Shown here: piece by piece, positions 1 to 6,718 of the stretch
Numbering within the stretch: the stretch's first letter is position 1
Layout: each line of letters starts with the position of its first letter
Source of the DNA: JBKHDT01 sp049974825
GTDB lineage: Bacteria; Pseudomonadota; Gammaproteobacteria; Halothiobacillales; Halothiobacillaceae
Direction of reading: 5' to 3'
Length of the DNA: 24,918 nucleotides
Assembly (NCBI GenBank): GCA_049974825.1
Contig: JBNGDJ010000027.1
Coordinates: forward strand, 1-24,918
Position numbers and translations under genes: made by a program
The notes under the pieces: generated by a model
What the model saw: only the letters and a program-made list of their open reading frames with translations
Databases searched by the model: none
What the model was told of the DNA's origin: nothing

Positions 1-121
1 CGAACCCGAGAGGGCTTCCGACATGGATGTCGGAAGGGCCGGAGAACAGGGATGCTCTTCGCAGGCCGAACCCGAGAGGGCTTCCGACATGGATGTCGGA
101 AGGGCCGGAGAACAGGGATGC
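1..121 (+). repeat. 66-bp tandem repeat (two copies seen)
   Basis: A 55-base block at 1-55 recurs identically at 67-121, separated by 11 bases, which gives a period of 66. Each block holds a perfect 10-bp inverted repeat, CTTCCGACAT-GG-ATGTCGGAAG (15-36 in the first copy). This has the same CAT-GG-ATG centre as the hairpin at 120-137, although the stem sequence differs. The array probably continues outside the window. There is no cas gene and no spacer diversity, so it is not CRISPR. Confidence 0.85.
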
Positions 122-218
122 CGCCATGGATGGCGGCAAGGGGTGTAGACCAGGGACGAATTTGGGGCATCCATGCCCCAATCGGGAATCTGAAGCATTC
201 GTGCAGAGATTCCCTAGA
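1..218 (+). repeat. Multi-hairpin intergenic repeat, copy R0 (left end cut by window)
   Basis: This is a non-coding mosaic of palindromic modules shared with 13098-13328 and, inverted, with 20634-20774. From 120 it carries GCCGCCAT-GG-ATGGCGGC (120-137), a stretch around 138-165, the hairpin GGGGCAT-CC-ATGCCCC (about 165-180), and the family's right end reading GTGCAGAGATTCCCTAG (ending at 217). The left part is a two-copy tandem repeat listed separately. The right terminus overlaps the stop codon of the adjacent minus-strand PP2C gene: TAG on the minus strand is 216-214. Reading frames across the region are by-products of the palindromes. Confidence 0.85.
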
Positions 219-1395
219 GCCGGGCCCGGGCGCTCGGGCAATTGAGATAAAACAGCGAGACGTCGTCGCTGGCCGGCTCGTCCCCCCGAAAGGATTCCAG
301 CTGCTCGTTGAGCGCGGCCAGCGGCAGGGCGGCATCCGCCGTCCAGTCCAGCTCGGTGAGAGTCGAGAGCAGACGCGCCTCGCCAAACCGTTCTCCGCGG
401 GTGTTTTCGGTATCCGGCACGCCGTCGCTGTAGAGCAGCATGCCGACCGCTTCCTGGCAGATGTAGTGGTGGGGGCGCCCTGAAAACCCCTCATGCGGGA
501 TGCCCAGAGGCAGGTGATCGGAGTCGAATTGCCCAAGCACCGAGCCTGCGCCATCAAGCAGCAGCAGGGGCGGGTTGCCGGCATTGAACACCTCGATGAC
601 CCGGTCGATCAGATCCACCCGCACCAGGGTAGTGGCCACGAAGCGCCCCGGGGTGACCTGGCGCACCAGCGCCCGCTGCATTTCCTCGGCAATCGCGGTG
701 ATCGTGAACCCCTTGCGCACCATGCTGTAGAAGATCCTGTGCAGGGGCAGCAGGTTGATGGCCGCGGGCAGGCCATGGCCCGTGGAGTCGCAGAGCATGA
801 CATGCAGTTGATGATGCCCGTTGCGGAACACGGAAATCATGTCTCCACCGATCAGCTCGGTGGGTCGAAGCAGCCAGGAAACGGCCGGGTCCTCAAGCCG
901 TTCCTCGGGCATCAGCCCCTGCATCAGCGAAGCCACAATCCGGCGTTCTTCTTCCAGGTGGGCCTGATAGCGCCGGCTTTCGCGCTGGTACTGGATGGCG
1001 GCCCCCACCTTGTACAGGGCCTGGAAGATCTGCTCGGTCTGCACCGGCTTGACGATGAATCCGTCCACCCCGATGCCGATTGCCCGAGTGAACATCGACG
1101 GTTCGTTGTGTGCCGAGATGATCAGGATCTTCTGGTCCGGGTCGATTGCGCGGATCTTTTCGGACAGCGTCAGGCCATCCATGCGCGGCATGCGAATGTC
1201 CGTGACCAGCACGTCGCAGGCTTCCGGGTGGTCCCGGTAGATGGCCAGCGCTTCCTGCCCGTCCGAGGCAACCTTGACCTGCCCGAAGAATGCAGACAGC
1301 AGCGAGGTGAGCATGTCCCGGGCTGCCGGGTCGTCATCCACCACCAGGACGGTCAGATCCCGCACCGTTTCCTGAACGGATCGTGCATCCCGCAT
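214..1395 (-). CDS. Response regulator with PP2C/SpoIIE-type phosphatase output
   Basis: This 393-residue protein has two parts. Residues 14-135 form a CheY-like receiver with acidic pocket D20-D22, phospho-acceptor D66 in VTDIRMP, S94 and K116 in VKP. After a short helical linker, residues 165-385 form a PP2C/SpoIIE serine phosphatase domain with the metal-binding signatures GGDM, DSTGHGLPAA, YSDGVPDTEN and DDVSLF. Members of this family dephosphorylate anti-sigma-factor antagonists or similar partners in response to phosphorylation. The substrate cannot be named because no STAS or HPT partner is visible here. The start is supported by an AGAGGG Shine-Dalgarno sequence just upstream. The gene lies 108 bp downstream of the frameshifted GGDEF-EAL gene on the same strand, and a small hairpin (1445-1460) sits between them. 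Its TAG stop lies inside the end of repeat R0. Confidence 0.92.
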   Translation of the reverse strand: MRDARSVQETVRDLTVLVVDDDPAARDMLTSLLSAFFGQVKVASDGQEALAIYRDHPEACDVLVTDIRMPRMDGLTLSEKIRAIDPDQKILIISAHNEPSMFTRAIGIGVDGFIVKPVQTEQIFQALYKVGAAIQYQRESRRYQAHLEEERRIVASLMQGLMPEERLEDPAVSWLLRPTELIGGDMISVFRNGHHQLHVMLCDSTGHGLPAAINLLPLHRIFYSMVRKGFTITAIAEEMQRALVRQVTPGRFVATTLVRVDLIDRVIEVFNAGNPPLLLLDGAGSVLGQFDSDHLPLGIPHEGFSGRPHHYICQEAVGMLLYSDGVPDTENTRGERFGEARLLSTLTELDWTADAALPLAALNEQLESFRGDEPASDDVSLFYLNCPSARARL

Positions 1396-1503
1396 ATGTG
1401 TCCCTCTTTTGTAGCCGTCTTGCCGGTCTTGAAAGGCGAGTGAACCGGCAGTTGTGCCGGCCGATCTGGGCCGGTTGCAGGCAGGATGGACTGCCCACCC
1501 GCA

Positions 1504-3205
1504 TCAAGCGCAAGCCAGCGGTTGGGTAGCCGGCTTTCCGATAAAAAAGCCCTGGGAATACTCGATGCCCAGATCCTCAATCTTTTTTTGAACCGCGGAT
1601 GAATGGACGTACTCGGCCACCACGGCGGCACCGAAACGGCGGGCCAGCCCGGCGATTGCATCCACGATGGTTTCCATGACCGGGTCCTGGTCGACGTGAC
1701 GCACGAAGCCGCCGTCGATCTTGATCAGGTCCACCGGGACGGATGCCAGGCGGCTGAAGTTTGCCCGCTCGCTGCCAAAATCGTCCAGCACGATGGAAAA
1801 TCCCATGTCCTTGAGCGCATGCAGCTGGGCTACGACATCGGCCGAGCCTTCCGTCCCGACCTGCTCAAGCACTTCCAGCCCCATCCGTTGTGCGGCGTCC
1901 GGGTAACGTGCCCGACAGTCGCGCAGAAAGTCCACCAGATAGCCGTCCCGGAAGTCTTCCTCGGCGATGTTCACGGTGAAGGCCTCCCTCGCGTTGGTCG
2001 AAGGTAGCCAGGGACTGTTCGATCATGCCGCGGGTCAGTGTTGGCATCATGCCTGACAGCCTGACGGCCTGCATGAACAGGGCGGGGGAGAGCATCTCGC
2101 CCTCGTGCGCCAGGCGGGCAAGGCTTTCGTACCGGACAATCTTTCCGCTTTGGTTGCAGAGGATCGGCTGGAAGTGCGCGACCAGCCGGCCGTTTTCCAG
2201 CGCCAGGCGCGTGACCCGCATCCAGTGCATGTTGCTCGCATGTCGCTCGCTTTTCGCGATGCGCTCATCGTGCAGGGCGAAACGGTTGCGCCCAATCGCC
2301 CGTGCGTGGTTGAGCGCCGAGTGCGCCCGGCGCAGCAGGCTGCGTCCCCGCCCCGTGGCTCCGCCTGCCGTGAGCGTCAGTCGAAAGGCCATCTGATCCA
2401 CGCGAAACTCCACCCGGGCGAAGGCCGTGACGAGGTCCTCGGCCAGGGTCGCCAGATCGGGTTCCTGCCGATCGGGATGACCGGTAATGGCAAATTCGTC
2501 CGGGCCGGTGCGAAACAGCGAAAAGGCGTCCGAAAGCCGGTCCCTCAGCCAGCGTCCGACCTGGATCAGAACCTCGTCGCCGACCTCGTAGCCGTAGCTT
2601 GCGTTGATGGCGTCAAAGTGGTCGATATTGACCAGCAGCAGGTCTGCCGCCTCGTCCCCGGACAGCCGCTGCTGGAGCTGGCTCATGTTGAGCAGGCCGG
2701 TCAGCTTGTCGTGGGCCAGTTCGTGGTGCAGGGCCTCGGTGCGCGCAGCCACCATCTGCTCAAGCTGTTGCTGGTACATCTCCACCAGCTTGCGATGATG
2801 CACGGCAAGTACCACGCGATGCAGGACATCGAAGAACTGGCGAGTCTGCACGGGTTTGATTACGAAGCCGTCCACGCCGATATCGATTGACTCGGCAAAG
2901 AATCCCAGCTCGTTGTGGGCCGAGACGACGACGGCACGCAGGGCCCGGTCCGAATCGCGCAGGGTCCGGATCAGGGTCAGGCCATCCGTTCCCGGCATCT
3001 GGATGTCGGTGATCAGCAGATCGAAATGCCCCGGGCCGGCGGCCTTGTGGCGGGCGATGGCCTCGTCTCCGTCACGGGCTTTCTCCACCTGGCCGAAGAG
3101 TCGCCCGAGCAGGCTGGCAAGCAGCATCAGCGCATCCGGCTCGTCATCCACGACCAGCACGCGCATTTGCCCGGCCAGTTCCCGCATGGTGTTCAGATCG
3201 GTCAT
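1504..3205 (-). pseudogene. Receiver-GGDEF-EAL c-di-GMP enzyme, interrupted by a +1 frameshift
   Basis: The first reading piece (1865-3205) encodes a receiver (D20-D21, phospho-acceptor D67, S95, K117), a coiled linker, a GGDEF domain and the start of an EAL domain (YESLARL). The rest of EAL continues in another frame (1504-1974) with VNIAEED, VLDDFGSE, LIKIDGG, VAEYV and YSQGFFIGKP. Removing one base from the CCC run at 1986-1988 restores a single 566-codon frame reading DQREEAFTVNIAEED. The signature GGDEF is replaced by GPDEF, so cyclase activity is doubtful. The EAL catalytic acidic residues, Asn, Lys and Gln all look present, so the intact protein would probably be a c-di-GMP phosphodiesterase. 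The ATG overlaps the kinase stop as ATGA, which implies translational coupling. The frameshift may be a real mutation or a sequencing error. Confidence 0.85.
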
Positions 3206-6200
3206 GACGTCTCTCCCTGATCGTTTTCATCCGACGGCGCCTGCAAGGGGAAACAGAGACTGAACCGTGCCCCCTCCGGCCCGTTTTCGACCGTGACCCG
3301 GCCGTTGAAATTGCGCTCGATAATCGTGCGGACCATGTACAGCCCGATGCCGGTGCCCTTGCCGTAGCCCTTGGTGGAAAAATACGGGTCGAATACCCGA
3401 TCGAGTACGTGGACGGGAATGCCGCCGCCGTTGTCGTCCACCGACAGGCAGAGGGAGTGGTCCACGCACTCTGCCTTCACGGTGATGCGCGGTTTTTTCG
3501 GGGCCTTTTGCTCGATGGCATCCCGGGCATTGCCGATCAGGTTCAGCAGCACGTGCGACAGCTCATTGCGGTGCCCGTAGATGGTCAGCTCGGGCTGGTC
3601 GGCCGTCTTGTCTTGTACCTGATAGTCGATGGAACGGGCGCGCAACTGCGCGCCGACAATCTGCTCGACATCCTGCAGCACCTGTCGAAGAACAAAGTGT
3701 TCGCGCCGCCGGGACGGCTTGAAGAACTCCATGAAGTCGGTGATGGTTTCCGACATCTTGGCCGTCTGATCCTGAACGAACCGGGCGGCTTCCTGGGTCT
3801 TTTCTTCGCTGGCATCGCCCAGGCTGATCGAGGTTTCCAGATTGATGGCCGCCAAGCTGATGGCGTTGAGCGGCTGGCGCCACTGGTGCGCGATCATCGA
3901 GAGCATCTCGCCCATCTGCGAGAAGCGTGACTGCTGCATCATCAACTGTTCCTGCTGGCGATTGCGTTCGACTTCCTCGGCCACCCGGCGCTCCAGGTTG
4001 CGGTTCAGGGCATCCAGCTCCTGGTTGACTTGCTCAAGCTGGCGGCGGTATTCCTCCTTCCAGCCCTCGATCTGCCGACGTCGCGTCGCATCGCGCATCA
4101 GCAGCACGAAGTTCTGCTTGCCGGCCACCCGGACCGGGCCGCCGGTGATGTCGACATAAAAAACACGTCCATCGCGCCGCCTGGCGCGCACTTCGCGCAG
4201 CGGTTCCTCAACGCCCTGCAGCAGGCGCTCGTACTGCCGGGCGACGCCATCGCCGCCGTCGTCGGGGCTGATGTCGGCCAGGTCCAGCCCGTTGAGCTCG
4301 GTCAGGGGAATGTCAAACAGCCGGCTGAAGCGGGGATTGGCCATCAGCAGCCGGCCTTCCTGCGGGTCGATCATGACGATCGCGTCCCGGGCATTGTCGA
4401 AGATGCCGTGGAACAGGGCTTCGGAGTCGCGGATTCGTTGCTCGCTGGCTTTGCGGGCGGTCAGGTCGCTGACCAGGCAAACGACGCCATTCGGCCCGCC
4501 GTTCCAGTCCTGGCGCGCGGAGAGCTTGAACAGGAACCACTGGGCGCCGAAGGCAAACTCGAACTCCCGGGGCTTGCCATCACGCCGGGTGGCGGCCAGC
4601 CGCTCGGCCAGTTCGCGGGCCAGCTGGTTTGGCAGGACTTCGTGAAACGGGGTGCCCGGCCTGCCCTGACGCAGGAAGGGAAAGCGTTCCGGTTCTGGCG
4701 TGGTGTAGCAGTCCAGAATGGTTCCATCGGCATCGATGACGAACAGCAGATCGTCCAGCGCGTCCAGTGTCGATTGCAGAAGGGCCTCGCGCTCGGCCAG
4801 CCGTCGGTTGGTTTCGATTTTTCGGGTGGCATCCAGACAGGCACCGACAATTTCAGTCACTTCGCCCGCGTCATTGCGCATGGCGGCCACCTGGTTTTCC
4901 ATCCACAGCCGCTTGCCATCCGGCCCGAATACTACGCACTGAAAGTTCAGCACCCCTTCCGCGCCGCGCTCGATCCACTCGTTCAGTTGCTGGACAACGT
5001 GGGGGAAGTGTTCCTGGTCCGCATGATGTGCCAGCCAGTCCGGGTCGGCCAGCACCTGCTCGGCCTTCCAGCCGGTGACCGCCTGCATGTTCGCGCTGAC
5101 ATAATGAAACCGCCCGAAGTGGCCAGAGTCCATGGTGTAAATCACGGCCTTGCTGTTGGCCAGCAGGCGCTCCATGCGCTCGTCGGCGGTTTTTCGTTCG
5201 TGGATCTCCAGGTGGGTGCCGACCATGCGCAGAGGGTGGCCTCGGCTGTCGTGCGCCACTACCCGGCCACGGCCCTCGATCCAGCGCCAGGCCCCCATCG
5301 CGTCGCGGATGCGAAACTCGATGACCAGCGGTTTGCCGCTGTATACCTGAAACCAGACCGTTTCCTCCACTCGGGTCTGGTCATCCGGGTGCAGCCGTTC
5401 CAGCCAGCTGCGGAAAGTGAGCGAAAAGGCATTGGGCGCAAATCCGAGCTGTTCGTAACAGTGCTGATCCCAGATAATCCGATCCGCGACGATATTCCAG
5501 TCCCAGAGCCCGATATCGCTGGCTTCCATGACCAGCGCGTTTCGATCAAGTGCCGCATCCAGCGCCTGCCGGGCCTCGTCGGCTGCCGCTTCGGCTTCCT
5601 TGCGTGCCTTGATGTCGTTGAGGATGCCCACTTCCAGGGTCCGGCCATCGTGCGCCTGCCAGCGCCGACAACGGTCCTCGACCCATACCAGGCTTCCGTC
5701 GGTGCGCTGCAGCCGGTAGCTGTGACGCATTTCAGGGCGCGATTCACCGCGGCGCCAGGCATCGAGCATGGCCTGCACCCAAGGACGGTCTTCCGGGTGG
5801 ACCTGGGGCAGCCAGCCGCCTCGGGCATGCAATAGCGCCCGGGGCGGAAGGCCCACCAAATCCTGCGTCTGTCCGCTGACCAGGCGCAGACGATCACTGC
5901 CGGGCTCGCGCAGATAGAGCAGATCAGGCATCCCGGCGAGCCATTCGGGTACGTGCGACCAGCCGGACTGTCGGCGGGCTGCGGCGCGATCAAGGGCGGC
6001 AATGACTGATTGGGGCGCCGGTTTCGACTCGGTGAGGCATTCATCTGCCCCCGCGGCCAGCAGAGCCGGGATGTCCTTCTCGTCGCCGCAGGCCAACACC
6101 AGGCGCATGGCCTGAGGGGTGCGGGTTGCCGCACGTTCCAGCCACGCGGTCGTGTGTTTGCCAAAGGTTTGGGCATCGAAAATCCAGGCGACCCAGGGTG

Positions 6201-6366
6201 CCGGGTCGCGCAGGACCTGGCGCAGCGTGTCACGACAGGCCGGCATGGTGATCAACGGCCACCGGGAATGTTCGGCCAGCGCAGCACACAGGGTGGCCAG
6301 TTCCGGCCGGTCACTTGCCAGCAGAACATGCTCTTCGGCCGAATACAGTTCGTTCGCCCGGTTCAC
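3202..6366 (-). CDS. Multi-PAS sensor histidine kinase with degenerate N-terminal receiver
   Basis: This 1054-residue protein appears cytosolic, since no membrane segment or signal peptide is seen. Residues 12-130 resemble a receiver but lack the paired N-terminal acids and the DxxMP signature. Five PAS/PAC repeats follow at roughly 140-260, 275-395, 400-520, 525-640 and 645-765, with typical ends such as DIKARKEAE, LDATRKIE and DLTARKASE. A coiled coil spans about 766-815. The kinase core has H827 in IAHQWRQPLN, N946 in NLIGNARDA, DDNGGGIP, FDPYFSTKG and GTGIGLYMV, so it should autophosphorylate. The start is GTG with GGGAG upstream. It is the first gene of a three-gene minus-strand cassette and overlaps the next gene by four bases. 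The likely partners are the two downstream receiver proteins. The ligand is unknown; multiple PAS domains suit redox, oxygen or small-molecule sensing. Confidence 0.93.
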   Translation of the reverse strand: MNRANELYSAEEHVLLASDRPELATLCAALAEHSRWPLITMPACRDTLRQVLRDPAPWVAWIFDAQTFGKHTTAWLERAATRTPQAMRLVLACGDEKDIPALLAAGADECLTESKPAPQSVIAALDRAAARRQSGWSHVPEWLAGMPDLLYLREPGSDRLRLVSGQTQDLVGLPPRALLHARGGWLPQVHPEDRPWVQAMLDAWRRGESRPEMRHSYRLQRTDGSLVWVEDRCRRWQAHDGRTLEVGILNDIKARKEAEAAADEARQALDAALDRNALVMEASDIGLWDWNIVADRIIWDQHCYEQLGFAPNAFSLTFRSWLERLHPDDQTRVEETVWFQVYSGKPLVIEFRIRDAMGAWRWIEGRGRVVAHDSRGHPLRMVGTHLEIHERKTADERMERLLANSKAVIYTMDSGHFGRFHYVSANMQAVTGWKAEQVLADPDWLAHHADQEHFPHVVQQLNEWIERGAEGVLNFQCVVFGPDGKRLWMENQVAAMRNDAGEVTEIVGACLDATRKIETNRRLAEREALLQSTLDALDDLLFVIDADGTILDCYTTPEPERFPFLRQGRPGTPFHEVLPNQLARELAERLAATRRDGKPREFEFAFGAQWFLFKLSARQDWNGGPNGVVCLVSDLTARKASEQRIRDSEALFHGIFDNARDAIVMIDPQEGRLLMANPRFSRLFDIPLTELNGLDLADISPDDGGDGVARQYERLLQGVEEPLREVRARRRDGRVFYVDITGGPVRVAGKQNFVLLMRDATRRRQIEGWKEEYRRQLEQVNQELDALNRNLERRVAEEVERNRQQEQLMMQQSRFSQMGEMLSMIAHQWRQPLNAISLAAINLETSISLGDASEEKTQEAARFVQDQTAKMSETITDFMEFFKPSRRREHFVLRQVLQDVEQIVGAQLRARSIDYQVQDKTADQPELTIYGHRNELSHVLLNLIGNARDAIEQKAPKKPRITVKAECVDHSLCLSVDDNGGGIPVHVLDRVFDPYFSTKGYGKGTGIGLYMVRTIIERNFNGRVTVENGPEGARFSLCFPLQAPSDENDQGETS

Positions 6367-6532
6367 AGTGCCGTCGCTCCCGTTGTCACTGATGCGCGAA
6401 TGCCCGCCGGTGCAAAGCGGCAGGTCAGTGTATGGCTTTTAGTTTGCAAACCCATGAATGGGGCAGGGGCAAAGCTCGGGCCCCGGGGCGAAATCGGGGC
6501 TGGCCCGCGTTCGCGGGTCTGATGAGATGTTA

Positions 6533-6569
6533 ATAGAGGATTGCTATTAAAGTGTTTCTATCAATTCAT
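6533..6569 (+). promoter_or_regulatory. Possible OxyR operator upstream of katG
   Basis: The first half-site ATAG-N7-CTAT (6533-6547) matches the tetrad spacing of the OxyR consensus. The second half, with the same spacing (TTTC at 6555-6558, TCAT at 6566-6569), is weak. The 37-bp footprint would end at the presumed katG -35 box, which is where OxyR usually acts as an activator. katG is a classical OxyR target. Only the first half-site is convincing. Confidence 0.4.
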
Positions 6570-6580
6570 TGGATGAATTG
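6562..6580. promoter_or_regulatory. Perfect 8-bp inverted repeat in katG promoter
   Basis: CAATTCAT-TGG-ATGAATTG is a perfect dyad in an AT-rich patch of otherwise GC-rich DNA. It covers the presumed -35 region of katG, so it is placed like an operator. The binding protein is unknown; a Fur-like or MarR-like repressor is possible but not shown. Confidence 0.4.
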
Positions 6581-6599
6581 TCGAGCCAGGGTCTACACT
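6569..6599 (+). promoter_or_regulatory. Candidate katG promoter
   Basis: The -10 element TACACT (6594-6599) is preceded by TC, giving TCTACACT. This resembles the extended -10 favoured by RpoS, with C at -13. A -35-like TTGGAT lies at 6569-6574 with a long 19-bp spacer. Initiation near 6606 would leave an untranslated leader of about 113 nt. The 12-mer GGGTCTACACTC (6589-6600) is also found upstream of the host-attachment gene. Confidence 0.4.
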
Positions 6600-6718
6600 C
6601 AAAGCGTCGGTCGGGTCCGGGAAAGATCAACGGGACCGGGCCATGTCGCCATGGCGCGCGAGCCAAGCGAGGATTTCGCTGGCGTGATCGCGTCTTGATA
6701 CTCGGGAGGAGACGGAAG

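Noticed and set aside
1..121. CRISPR array
   Set aside because: The unit is 66 bp with identical 55-base blocks and one 11-base spacer; no cas genes are present and the block is palindromic like the neighbouring repeats.
4030..5835. Long plus-strand open frame (about 600 codons) opposite the kinase
   Set aside because: It is an antisense shadow of a high-GC gene with clear PAS and kinase motifs on the minus strand; the product has no recognisable domain.
6442..6451. GTTTGCAAAC palindrome upstream of the kinase gene as an operator
   Set aside because: A perfect 10-bp palindrome, but short and single; no well-spaced promoter could be assigned around it, so its role cannot be supported.
6569..6718. 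Upstream in-frame extension of katG
   Set aside because: It covers the promoter and operator elements and has no family similarity; the ATG at 6719 has a strong ribosome site.
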